Part shown: piece after piece, positions 27,427-35,307 of the stretch | Layout: each line of letters starts with the position of its first letter | Position numbering within the stretch: the stretch's first letter is position 1 | Source: an uncultured Nitrospira sp. | GTDB taxonomy: Bacteria > Nitrospirota > Nitrospiria > Nitrospirales > Nitrospiraceae | Assembly (NCBI GenBank): GCA_902500775.1 | Contig: CABVRZ010000010.1 | Span: 1-64,000, forward strand | Length of the DNA: 64,000 bases | Direction of reading: 5' to 3' | The notes under the pieces: model-generated | Databases searched by the model: none | Seen by the model: the letters and a program-made list of their open reading frames with translations, nothing else | What the model was told of the DNA's origin: nothing | Made by a program: the position numbers and the translations under genes

Positions 27427-27735
27427 ATGACCTGGCGGATCGCACTTTTCGGACTTCTATGCGCAGTCATGATTGGAGGCTGCGCACAAAGTCCCTTTGA
27501 ACGTGGCGGCCATCCGTCTGGATACAGTCGTTACGATGTGGAGCGAGATTATATGGAGTGCGAGTACAAGGCGAGATTAGCGAACGAACAGCACTTCTAC
27601 AGCCAAACCTCTCCCTTCCCTTTCAGTGGCGGTGCCCAGAGTCCCGCCGACCATGCCCGTGCCTTGCATGGTCTGTCAACTATCAACGCCATGCGAGATA
27701 CTTGCCTCACAGCAAAGGGGTATCAGTTGAATTAA
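27427..27735 (+). CDS. Small lipoprotein
   Basis: 102 residues with a lipoprotein signal: a basic start, the hydrophobic IALFGLLCAVM and the lipobox MIGGC. The mature 80 residues include YDVERDYMECEYKARLAN and end in DTCLTAKGYQLN, a Cys-containing pattern seen in many short bacterial lipoproteins of unknown function. It would sit on the inner leaflet of the outer membrane or on the inner membrane facing the periplasm. It follows hpnE by about 30 bp and may be co-transcribed. Confidence 0.7.
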   Translation: MTWRIALFGLLCAVMIGGCAQSPFERGGHPSGYSRYDVERDYMECEYKARLANEQHFYSQTSPFPFSGGAQSPADHARALHGLSTINAMRDTCLTAKGYQLN

Positions 27736-27844
27736 CTCAAACCGACCAGCCTATCGATTACCCCAAAGCCCTCATAATCTTCATTGACATCCTGACTCGC
27801 CCATTTCTAAGATACCGCCACGATTTCTTTCGCTCGCTTGATTC

Positions 27845-28501
27845 ATGACACTCACCCCACTCCAAGAACTGGCGCAATCGCTCGTGAACTGCGAGCGGTG
27901 CAAACTGGCTACGCTAGGGCGCAGTCAAGTCGTCTTCGGCGTGGGAAATCCCCAGGCCAGCATCATGTTCGTGGGAGAAGCGCCAGGATTCAACGAAGAT
28001 CAGAAAGGCGAGCCGTTCGTCGGAGCCGCGGGAAAACTATTGAATGATCTACTCGCATCAGCTGGCCTGTCGCGCGACCAGATCTACATTGCGAATGTGA
28101 TTAAGTGCCGGCCACCGAACAATCGCGACCCAGAACAGGACGAAGTGGAAACCTGTAAACCGTTCCTGTTACAGCAGATCCAGTTGATCCAACCCAAACT
28201 GGTCTGCACATTGGGCAACTGGGCCACTCAGACTCTGTTAGAACGCAAAGTCGGCATCACGAAAGTGAAGGCACAAGCCTTCTACATGAAGGATTTCGTG
28301 CTCTTCCCGCTCCTCCATCCAGCCGCAGCCCTGCATCAAGGCAATCTGCTCCCCACCTTGAAGGAAGATTTCAAGAAGCTGAAGGAATTCCTCGACCGCC
28401 ACTCCACACCAGCTGAGCCAACCAGCGCAGCCCCTGCTCCAGCCGCACCAGTCTTGAATATTGAATCCCCGCAACCAGCGCAGATGGACTTGTTCGGGTA
28501 G
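27845..28501 (+). CDS. udg: Type 4 (4Fe-4S) uracil-DNA glycosylase
   Basis: 218 residues. The iron-sulfur cysteines are seen as NCERCKLA near the N-terminus and KCRPPNNRDPEQDEVETC in the middle. The uracil-binding motif is GEAPGFNEDQKGEPFVGAAG and the second motif HPAAALHQ. The enzyme removes uracil from DNA after cytosine deamination. The final 40 residues form an Ala/Pro-rich tail that ends in QMDLFG, a good match to a beta-clamp-binding motif (QxxLF). It is convergent with the TIR remnant, and the genes are nearly adjacent. Confidence 0.9.
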   Translation: MTLTPLQELAQSLVNCERCKLATLGRSQVVFGVGNPQASIMFVGEAPGFNEDQKGEPFVGAAGKLLNDLLASAGLSRDQIYIANVIKCRPPNNRDPEQDEVETCKPFLLQQIQLIQPKLVCTLGNWATQTLLERKVGITKVKAQAFYMKDFVLFPLLHPAAALHQGNLLPTLKEDFKKLKEFLDRHSTPAEPTSAAPAPAAPVLNIESPQPAQMDLFG

Positions 28502-28561
28502 ATGGGAAGAGCAGATTGTACTCGTTTTAGCCTTCGAGTTAAGATTCCCGACCCTTTTAAC

Positions 28562-28711
28562 TTCACCGCCCCGGGGTGAATACCAGCGGTCAAGAAAGAC
28601 GGAGAGATGTTGTTCGCGTATGCGTTTGGCCAGCGCTTCCACCTGCGCGTGGTCGCGCCAGTGGTAACTGAGAAAGACGTCGAACGGCGGCGGTGTTCCC
28701 TCAACCATCAA
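28562..28711 (-). pseudogene. Truncated TIR-domain paralogue
   Basis: About 50 residues starting at 28711 match the N-terminal TIR segment of the large gene just upstream: FDVFLSYHWRDHAQVEALAKR and SVFLDRWYSP against FDVFLSYHWRDHAQVEALAHR and RVFLDRWYLT. The similarity ends at about 28565 and the frame then runs into unrelated sequence overlapping udg. This is the remaining 5' end of a second TIR protein, probably from a tandem pair, that lost its body. The DNA is similar but not identical, so it was not a recent duplication. Confidence 0.75.
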
Positions 28712-28723
28712 CCATGCATGTGC

Positions 28724-31204
28724 TCAACGTCTGTGATAAGAGGTATCGACAACACCATAATTAGACTGAGAAAGGTTTCTTTTGCCCCACTGAGCAATCA
28801 TAGATTGAATAACCTTAGTCAGCCCGTCCGGCTCATATAGGTTTCCCCATTGCCAGTTTTTCATGGATGTGGGAACATTACAGTCCTCTAAACGAACAGG
28901 GATAAGCTTGACCTGACCTTCAGGAAGGTCTTGCTGTAACTCCACGGCCCGCCTCATTTCTCTTTGAACAAATCCAGTCTTAGTTAGGCTATGCCTGGAT
29001 AAGCAGATGAGAAGAAAGTCGGCTTTCTCCATAGCCTTTTGTATACTTAGCTGCCAGTCTTGACCAGGGAGAATGTGTGCCTCATCCATCCAAGGCTGAA
29101 ACCCGTTGTCTTTCAATGCAAGGAATAGCCGACCTGCGTCCTGCCGATCTTCTTTAGCATAACTGATAAAGACATTCGGGAACGACTTACTGAGATCGGT
29201 TTCAGCACGACGTACTCGTTCATCCCACATCGCCCTCTGTCTTCGCAGCTTCTCTTCTTCTTTCTGTAGCTGAGCAATCTTCTCTTGGCCCTGTGCCAGC
29301 GTTTGCATGCGTTGTTCTAGCTCACGCTGCACGGCTCCTAGTCCGAAGACCCGCAATGCACCAAGAAACGAAACTCGCCCTTCTAGAGCCGCTTGCCTCC
29401 GAGCAATGCTTGCTTGTACGAATTGGTTCAGTCGTGCACTGATCGTATCGTGCTGGACAGCTATCCATCGCTCGGCTTCCACAAGCATCATTCCTTGGAG
29501 CAGAAGCTCGGAATCCCGAATACGTCGTTCCCATTCGCCCGCTAATAGTTCAATGCGCTGGCGCCAGATCAAGAACTCTCGCTCCTCATTTATCCAGTCA
29601 TTCAGCCTGTCCCAGCTCCGGATCAACTGTTCATGTGCCAACTGAAGGGTTTCTTCTTCATCCTCTGCACTCCGCGAGGTCACCACCAATCGTTCGTCCG
29701 CCAGGACTTTCACAAGAGGTCGCACCCCTTGATCGAAATCCACGATAGTTGCACGACGTCTTACAAGCTCCCCGGATTCTAAAATGCTAACTAGGCGCAA
29801 GAGTAATTTCTTCAACGCTTGCTGATCTTGCGCACTCAATGCTTGGTACAGCGACTCCGCTTTAGTGATGATGGCTCCTTCGAGGCGACCCATCGCTCGA
29901 TAGGCCTCATGATGGAGCTCTCCACCACGCCGTTGCTCCCACAGTTGCCGTAGCACGAATTCCACCAAGGGGAGGTAGCCCGGTTCATCACCCATCTGCT
30001 CCAGAATTAGATCGACCAAGCCCGGTTCGAATGTGAGTCCAGCTTGCTTCGCCGGCTCTTCGATGGCCAGACGCAACTCCTCTCGGTTCATCGGCCCAAG
30101 ATTCACCTGAGCACCTTGCACGCGATCAGACAAGGGTCGGTAGTCGGTAATGGCCCGGCCAAAGAAATCACCCCGCAGGGTGAGCACCGCGCTCAGCTTG
30201 GTATTTGCCGTCGCTTCGAGAATGTTGTCGATGAAGCAGCGTCTTGCCGTTTCGTCCTTGCAGAGTGTGAACAGTTCCTCCCTTTGATCAGCGATCAGGA
30301 GCAGACGCTCTGTCCCTGGCTGTTTGGCAAGCACGCGGCCCACGACATCGCGGAGGGACGTCTTCCTACCGATCAGATCCTCGGCTAACTGGCTGGTTTC
30401 CCTCAACCGGGTGACCTCGCTCATGTCCGGTTCCAAAAGCGGCATGAGCACCGCCGCCAGCGCATGGATGGGGCGATCGGTCGGGACGAGGGTTGCGATC
30501 TCCCAGACAGGGTCATGGCTCTTGCGCAACGCCGGCACGAGGCCCGCTCTCACGACCGACGACTTTCCACTGCCGGACGCCCCAACCACTGCTACGAGGT
30601 TGTGTTGTTGCACCACTCTCACCAGCTGCGTGATGGCCGCCTCACGCCCAAAGAAGAACGGCGCATCTTCCTCTCGGAAATAGAGCAGACCACGGTAGGG
30701 ACAAATCGTCGCGAGCGTCTCGCGGACTCTGTCAGGCAGGTCCCGACCAGGCAACTGCCCAGAAATGGCATTGACCAGTGTCGTGAGCAAAACGGGATCG
30801 TCGAAATGACCACGGAAATCGACCCAGGTATTCTGACTCAGAAAGCCAAGCGGCGGTTCAGCACCAGGTAGGAGCACAGGGATCACGGGAAACGTTTGAC
30901 CACGACGCTCGGTGGTCACCTGCCGTTCCAGCGCCAGATACTGCTCGCGCTGTTGCCATGGGCCCATCTCGCCCTGACCGACGCAGATAGCCACGGAGCG
31001 ACATTGCGACAGGGTGGCCTCCAAGGCCTTCGGCCAAGATTGACCAGGCGTCAGGTACCACCTGTCCAGAAAGACCCTGAGCTTCTCCTCACCTAACCGA
31101 TGCGCGAGTGCCTCCACCTGTGCATGGTCACGCCAGTGATAACTCAGAAAGACATCAAACTGATTGGGTGATCGATCAGCCATGGGGGTTGCCGTTCTCA
31201 CCAC
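28724..31204 (-). CDS. TIR - STAND NTPase - TIR protein, putative defence effector
   Basis: 826 residues. TIR1 covers about 16-147 (FDVFLSYHWRDHAQVEAL) with a candidate catalytic Glu at 87 (WQQREQ). The nSTAND-type NTPase covers about 170-540: entry FFFGREAAITQLVRVV, Walker A GASGSGKSS (208-216), Walker B LLLIADQREEL (301-311) and LTLRGDFFGR. The usual linker (LIWRQRIELLAGEWER...AERWIA) is followed by a coiled coil (about 625-672). A second TIR covers 675-805 (NVFISYAKEDRQDAGRLF) with Glu 749 (FVQREM). No WD40 or TPR sensor is present. TIR domains often cleave NAD, and STAND proteins sense phage parts. An antiphage abortive role is an inference. The start may be Met 9 (31180). Confidence 0.85.
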   Translation of the reverse strand: MVRTATPMADRSPNQFDVFLSYHWRDHAQVEALAHRLGEEKLRVFLDRWYLTPGQSWPKALEATLSQCRSVAICVGQGEMGPWQQREQYLALERQVTTERRGQTFPVIPVLLPGAEPPLGFLSQNTWVDFRGHFDDPVLLTTLVNAISGQLPGRDLPDRVRETLATICPYRGLLYFREEDAPFFFGREAAITQLVRVVQQHNLVAVVGASGSGKSSVVRAGLVPALRKSHDPVWEIATLVPTDRPIHALAAVLMPLLEPDMSEVTRLRETSQLAEDLIGRKTSLRDVVGRVLAKQPGTERLLLIADQREELFTLCKDETARRCFIDNILEATANTKLSAVLTLRGDFFGRAITDYRPLSDRVQGAQVNLGPMNREELRLAIEEPAKQAGLTFEPGLVDLILEQMGDEPGYLPLVEFVLRQLWEQRRGGELHHEAYRAMGRLEGAIITKAESLYQALSAQDQQALKKLLLRLVSILESGELVRRRATIVDFDQGVRPLVKVLADERLVVTSRSAEDEEETLQLAHEQLIRSWDRLNDWINEEREFLIWRQRIELLAGEWERRIRDSELLLQGMMLVEAERWIAVQHDTISARLNQFVQASIARRQAALEGRVSFLGALRVFGLGAVQRELEQRMQTLAQGQEKIAQLQKEEEKLRRQRAMWDERVRRAETDLSKSFPNVFISYAKEDRQDAGRLFLALKDNGFQPWMDEAHILPGQDWQLSIQKAMEKADFLLICLSRHSLTKTGFVQREMRRAVELQQDLPEGQVKLIPVRLEDCNVPTSMKNWQWGNLYEPDGLTKVIQSMIAQWGKRNLSQSNYGVVDTSYHRR

Positions 31205-31530
31205 TAACTTGATGAATGTGCTTCGACAAGGCCTGTCCTGAGTTCATCGAAGGACTCAGCACGACAGAATAGGTTTTCCGCAACCTGCCGGAGGGCATGC
31301 CTTCCATACTACACCCGTAGCATCCGTACAGATACCATAGGTAGGAGCGGTTAGGAAACCTGCGATGCTGAGCTTCGGCCAGACGGAACCTGGCATTCGT
31401 GAGGACCAACCAGACAGTGGCTACCAACGATTGAGACCTCGTACCTTTTAGGACTAGCGTGGTTGGCAGGGACTCTGCATCTAGCACTTCGAACAACTAG
31501 CCAAGCATCTCTTCCCACAAGATAGATGGA
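31205..31530. other. Non-coding mosaic upstream of the TIR gene
   Basis: No convincing gene is seen here. At about 31219-31270 lies a REP-like sequence (ttcgacaaggcctgtcctgag and later ggactcagcacgacag) with a small inverted repeat ctgagt/actcag. The rest holds only short open frames without ribosome binding sites. It should contain the promoter of the TIR-STAND gene, but no box of good quality was recognised. Confidence 0.4.
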
Positions 31531-31632
31531 TTACGCTGCAGTCTGCTTCGGTCGGAGTTCGGCACGATAACCAGTGGCGGCTAGAACTCGGATGAGCACG
31601 TCTGTCGAGACTCCCCTGTGCAGTATCATTTG
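31531..31632 (-). pseudogene. Remnant of an XRE-type antitoxin or regulator (C-terminus)
   Basis: The last 33 codons before the stop at 31531 read GVSTDVLIRVLAATGYRAELRPK, which is the usual C-terminus of small helix-turn-helix antitoxins whose HTH is followed by 'STD.LIR.LAA.GY'. The upstream part does not give an HTH in any frame I could follow. This looks like the surviving tail of a decayed antitoxin gene. The assignment is based on this short stretch only. Confidence 0.4.
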
Positions 31633-31715
31633 CGATGAGGGCGCATCCCCAGCTTGATTGTTCCGACTTCCTGGCATAGCCTTAGTCAAGAAACGCCTGC
31701 AAAAATGAGGCATGC

Positions 31716-31913
31716 ATGGCAAAAGCCAAAACCGAGGCATTAGAACTGATTAAACAGTTGCCTGATGATGTGACGACCGGCGGGATTATTGAAGAGTTGT
31801 TCTTTAAGCAGCAAGTGGAAAGGGGTCTTCAAGATGCGGTGGAAGGGCGAGTCCTCACCCATCAAGAGTTGAAAGAAAGAATTGCTGGATGGCGAAAATC
31901 CGCTGGTCGCTGA
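31716..31913 (+). CDS. Small antitoxin-like protein of a broken toxin-antitoxin pair
   Basis: 65 residues: LIKQLPDDVTTGGIIEELFFKQQVERGLQDAVEGRVLT and a final ERIAGWRK. Proteins of this size and pattern commonly sit directly before RelE/ParE-type toxin genes and are presumed antitoxins. Here the next start codon (31889) overlaps its 3' end, as in intact modules, but the toxin is cut after about 11 codons. The antitoxin itself looks intact. Function inferred from context. Confidence 0.55.
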   Translation: MAKAKTEALELIKQLPDDVTTGGIIEELFFKQQVERGLQDAVEGRVLTHQELKERIAGWRKSAGR

Positions 31914-31922
31914 CCGCTGCTA
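31889..31922 (+). pseudogene. First codons of a ParE/RelE-type toxin, truncated
   Basis: The ATG at 31889 overlaps the antitoxin stop and begins MAKIRWSLTAA, the usual opening of ParE-type toxins (first beta strand). After these 11 residues the frame continues with unrelated sequence antisense to the next gene. The break is at about 31922, coinciding with the stop codon of the minus-strand gene, so a deletion or rearrangement joined the two here. Confidence 0.5.
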
Positions 31923-32378
31923 CGCTTTCGTTTGGATTATCGAGTGAGAATCTGAATCAGCATCCTGACTCTCTTTTTTCTTTTCGGCAGTTTTCTCTTC
32001 TTCCGGCACGTCGAACCACTGCACCAACATCTCCTCCCACCAGGCTTCGGTCACGTCCTCTCCTGGATCTGTTCCCAGAAAGGCTACATCCTCGTTCTTG
32101 ATGCTGGCGCCGACGAGCTGTGGCTGAAATTTTGCCCGATTGATGACTTCTTTTGTGGCGTAGCCGCCGATGATCCAGGAGTCCGGATCCGCCCGGCGGG
32201 ATTTATACGCTTTGAGGTCATGCTTGAGATACATGAAGATCTGCTGCTGGATGGGATCCATCACGCCGGACTGCGGCAGGCTCAAGGTCTTCTCAATGCG
32301 TTTTCGCCAATGCCGATCGTCGTAACGCGACGTGATCAGCTGCAGCATCTGCTTTCCGAGAACAGCATCAAGTGGCAT
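31920..32378 (-). CDS. Hypothetical protein next to the rearrangement junction
   Basis: 152 residues, cytoplasmic by appearance. It contains SRYDDRHWRKRIEKTLSLPQ, QQIFMYLKHDLKAYKSRR and DSWIIGGYATKEVINRAKF, and ends in a highly charged tail (EEEKTAEKKKESQDADSDSHS). The last residues lie at the junction with the broken toxin gene, so the tail may not be original. I do not recognise the family. It is read in the same direction as the PEBP-like gene but lies downstream of it. Confidence 0.5.
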   Translation of the reverse strand: MPLDAVLGKQMLQLITSRYDDRHWRKRIEKTLSLPQSGVMDPIQQQIFMYLKHDLKAYKSRRADPDSWIIGGYATKEVINRAKFQPQLVGASIKNEDVAFLGTDPGEDVTEAWWEEMLVQWFDVPEEEKTAEKKKESQDADSDSHSIIQTKA

Positions 32379-32399
32379 GGCGTATATTCCGACTCCGAG

Positions 32400-32957
32400 T
32401 TACTTGCGGCCGTAGAGACCAGTGAACGAGGCCTTAGCCAGAGTATTCTGGTTGAGATAAAACCCGACCATCGCCGCTGGAGTCGCAGGCTTCAATGACA
32501 GATGTTCCACCTTTAAGGCATAGATCGTAAAGATATAGCGATGTGGTTTGTGCCCTGCAGGGGGACAGGGTCCCCCGTACCCCGGTTCGCCGAAATCCGT
32601 CATGCTTTGGACACTGCCTTGCGGCGCACCAGGCCCACCAGGTCTTCCAGCATCCGCAGCCAGTGCCGAAATGTCCTCAGGAATATTGAAGATGACCCAA
32701 TGCCACCATCCGCTACCGGTCGGTGCATCGGGGTCATACATGGTCACAGCAAAACTCTTGGTCCCCTTCGGGGCGTTCGCCCAGCGCAGTTCAGGAGATA
32801 CATTGGTTCCAGTACAGCCGAACCCGTCGAAGACATGGTTCTGACTGATCGTGCTGGCGGGCTTAATCGTTGGACTGGTGAGCCGAAATTCCGCAGCCGT
32901 ACCGATTCCGGGAATCAGCACGAGTGCCAACAGTGCGCTACTCCATAGTGATTTCAT
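32400..32957 (-). CDS. Exported YbhB/YbcL-type PEBP-family protein
   Basis: 185 residues with a signal peptide (SLWSSALLALVLIPGIGTAA). The mature part is a phosphatidylethanolamine-binding-protein fold: NVSPELRWANAPKGTKSFAV, the ligand-site YDPDAPTGSGWWHWVIFNIP, and GPCPPAGHKPHRYIFTIYAL. Bacterial members are annotated as Raf-kinase-inhibitor-like, but no kinase partner is implied. The ligand is unknown. It is located in the periplasm. It sits between a hypothetical gene and the dienelactone hydrolase, all on the minus strand. Confidence 0.85.
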   Translation of the reverse strand: MKSLWSSALLALVLIPGIGTAAEFRLTSPTIKPASTISQNHVFDGFGCTGTNVSPELRWANAPKGTKSFAVTMYDPDAPTGSGWWHWVIFNIPEDISALAADAGRPGGPGAPQGSVQSMTDFGEPGYGGPCPPAGHKPHRYIFTIYALKVEHLSLKPATPAAMVGFYLNQNTLAKASFTGLYGRK

Positions 32958-33026
32958 CCCGTATCCCCTCTCTATCCGAAATAATTCCCTAGGCGCGACG
33001 TCCCGCCATCCATGCTCAACAAATAA

Positions 33027-33731
33027 TTACCCAAGTTGTTGCTTGAAGAAGGCCGTGGTCCTGGACCAGGCGTCCTTTGCCGCTTCTGGCTGATACACCG
33101 ATGGGTCCGTATCTCGAAAGAAGGCATGAGGAGCCCCAGGGTAGGTCTTGATCTCACCGGCCTTGTTGTATTTCTTCAACGCCGCCGCCAACCGCTGGAC
33201 GTCCGCCTTCGTAATCCAGCCGTCGTCTTCACCATACACATATAGCACCGGGCAGGCCAGTTTCTGAATGGGTGTATCAGGATTCGGCACCTGACCATAG
33301 AACGGCACCGCCGTTTTGATTTCTGAATTCACACAGGGCAACATCAGCACGTATGATCCCCCCATGCAAAAGCCGGTGATGCCGATCTTGGCTGCGTCAA
33401 CTTCCGGAACCGACTTGAGATAGGCCACCGTGGCATTCAAATCAGCGAGACCATCCTCCGGCTTCAGCCTGTTCATCAGCTCGCCGGCTTCACCCGCGTC
33501 CGTGGTGAAGGCATGTCCAAGCCGTGAGTAGAGGTCCGGAGCAATCGCCACATAGCCTTCTGCTGCATAGCGTCTTGCGATATCCTTGATGTGATCCGTG
33601 AGCCCCCACCATTCTTGGGCAACGATACGGGCCGGACGTGTACCCTTTGTCTGCGGAGCCGCCACGAACGCCTTCATGCCCACGTTTCCGCTCTGATACT
33701 GAACGGTCGTTTCCCGAATCGATTCAGCCAT
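33027..33731 (-). CDS. Dienelactone hydrolase-family protein
   Basis: 234 residues of the alpha/beta hydrolase fold. The nucleophile elbow is GFCMGGSY with Cys as in classical dienelactone hydrolases; the acid is the Asp of YGEDDGWI and the His is in PGAPHAFFRDTDP. The oxyanion region is EWWGLTDHIKDIARRYA. The reference enzyme hydrolyses dienelactone in chloroaromatic breakdown, but most homologues have other, unknown ester substrates. No signal peptide is present. It is preceded by a long palindrome after pmbA. Confidence 0.85.
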   Translation of the reverse strand: MAESIRETTVQYQSGNVGMKAFVAAPQTKGTRPARIVAQEWWGLTDHIKDIARRYAAEGYVAIAPDLYSRLGHAFTTDAGEAGELMNRLKPEDGLADLNATVAYLKSVPEVDAAKIGITGFCMGGSYVLMLPCVNSEIKTAVPFYGQVPNPDTPIQKLACPVLYVYGEDDGWITKADVQRLAAALKKYNKAGEIKTYPGAPHAFFRDTDPSVYQPEAAKDAWSRTTAFFKQQLG

Positions 33732-33754
33732 GAATCACCGTTGCGCTTTCGCAC

Positions 33755-33849
33755 GTGCTGAGTGAGAAGCGTTGAGTCCTGAGTTAGTGCGAATGATTTG
33801 GGGAAAAAGAGAACTAAATACTCAGCACTCAGAACTCAACGCTCAGCAC
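33755..33849. repeat. Long imperfect palindrome built of ctgag/ctcag units
   Basis: Left arm 33755-33790 and right arm 33813-33849 pair in three blocks: gtgctgag with ctcagcac, gcgttgagt with actcaacgc, and ctgagt with actcag. The loop is AT-rich. It lies four bases after the pmbA stop and before the dienelactone hydrolase start. It could act as terminator, processing site or a mobile REP-like repeat. The repeated ctgag core makes the last option attractive. Confidence 0.6.
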
Positions 33850-33853
33850 TTCA

Positions 33854-35230
33854 TCAATTGCCCGCCACCATCATCTCGCAAATCTTGACGGTTGGGCTGG
33901 CAATCCGACCTCGGAATACCAAATCGCTTCCGACCACATCGATGTCCTTCAGCATCTGTTTCAGATTTCCTGCGATGGTAATTTCTTCAACCGGGTAGGC
34001 CAACTCTCCGTTCTCGATCCAGAACCCACAGGCTCCTCGTGAGTAGTCCCCCGTCACCATATTAATGCCGAACCCAATCAACTCCGTCACAAAGAGGCCT
34101 TCTTGAATGGAGCCAATGATCTCTTGCTGACTCTTCACTCCGGGAACCAGGTAAAAGTTGGTGGGACCGACAGAAGGACTCTCCCCGACGCTGCGTGAGG
34201 CATTGCCAGTCGAGGGCAACCCCAGTTTCTTGCCCGAATAGGTATCGAGCAGATAGCTCTTTAACACGCCTCGCTCGACGATGGTATTCTTGCGTGTCGC
34301 CAATCCCTCACCATCGAATGGGCGAGACCCAAATCCGCCAACCATGCGACCGTCGTCGTAGATGGTCATCAAATCCGATGCGATCGTCTGGCCCAGTTGA
34401 TCCAGCAGAAATGACGCACGCTTATAGAGCCCGTACCCAGAAACCGCGCTGCACAAGTTCGCCAGTAGGCTCCCAGCCGTCTCTTGATCGAACACCACCG
34501 GCACGCGTTTCGTCGCCACCTTGCGTGCGCCCAATCGACGGATGGCACGACGCGCCGCTTCCTGTCCAATCGATTCCGCAGACGCCAGTCGAGCAAACTT
34601 GCGCTGCACCTGATACCAAGCATCCCGTTGCATGGCACCAGTCGCAGAGTCGACCGCGATCGGAGACACCGACAGGGAAAAGTTTGAGCTTTTGTATGCC
34701 CCCATAAACCCATGACTATTGGCCAGTACGACTCGACCCGATGAGGAGTCAAACTCCGCCCCTTCGGAATTGGTCACCCGAGAATCGGTCGCAAACGCGG
34801 CAGCCTCTCCACGCTTGGCCCAATCGATCTGCGTGTCCGTATCGAGCACCGTCTCATCATAGAGGTCAAGGTCGGGCTGTTCCGAGGCCATCTGTGCCGC
34901 ATCGGGTAAGCCGGAGACCGTATCCTCAACCACTGCACCGGCCAATGTACAGGTATCGGCGACCAACCGGTCAAGAGAGGCTCGGGAAAAATCTGAAGTG
35001 GATGTTGTAGCGGAGCGCTTTCCGATGAAGACGCGCAAGCCAAGACGCTTTTCTCTCGCCTTGGTCAGTCGGTCAACCGACCCGACCCGGACCTGAACTG
35101 AAAAGGTCTCCCCGTCGGCCACGACAATATCGGCTTCGGTCGCTCCACAGGCCTTCGCCCGAGCCAGTACGTCAGCCGCCAGTTGGGCATATCCATTAGG
35201 ACTCGTGGGTATGGTCATTTTCTCGAGCAT
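33854..35230 (-). CDS. pmbA: TldD/PmbA-family protease subunit, PmbA (TldE) type
   Basis: 458 residues. It shows the N-terminal domain with VADGETFSVQVRVGSVDRLTKA and the barrel domain with PVVFDQETAGSLLANLCSAV and GFGSRPFDGEGLATRKNTI, followed by LGLPSTGNASR. The HExxxH metal motif of TldD is absent, as expected for the PmbA partner. TldD and PmbA form a heterodimeric metalloprotease that degrades unfolded peptides and matures some peptide antibiotics. It lies 77 bp downstream of tldD on the same strand. Confidence 0.9.
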   Translation of the reverse strand: MLEKMTIPTSPNGYAQLAADVLARAKACGATEADIVVADGETFSVQVRVGSVDRLTKAREKRLGLRVFIGKRSATTSTSDFSRASLDRLVADTCTLAGAVVEDTVSGLPDAAQMASEQPDLDLYDETVLDTDTQIDWAKRGEAAAFATDSRVTNSEGAEFDSSSGRVVLANSHGFMGAYKSSNFSLSVSPIAVDSATGAMQRDAWYQVQRKFARLASAESIGQEAARRAIRRLGARKVATKRVPVVFDQETAGSLLANLCSAVSGYGLYKRASFLLDQLGQTIASDLMTIYDDGRMVGGFGSRPFDGEGLATRKNTIVERGVLKSYLLDTYSGKKLGLPSTGNASRSVGESPSVGPTNFYLVPGVKSQQEIIGSIQEGLFVTELIGFGINMVTGDYSRGACGFWIENGELAYPVEEITIAGNLKQMLKDIDVVGSDLVFRGRIASPTVKICEMMVAGN

Positions 35231-35307
35231 TGTGGTTTGTTCTCAGAGACGTTCCGTCACCTGCGGTCTAACCGATGGGTGGAAACGCCATTGGCGCAAC
35301 TTGGCGG

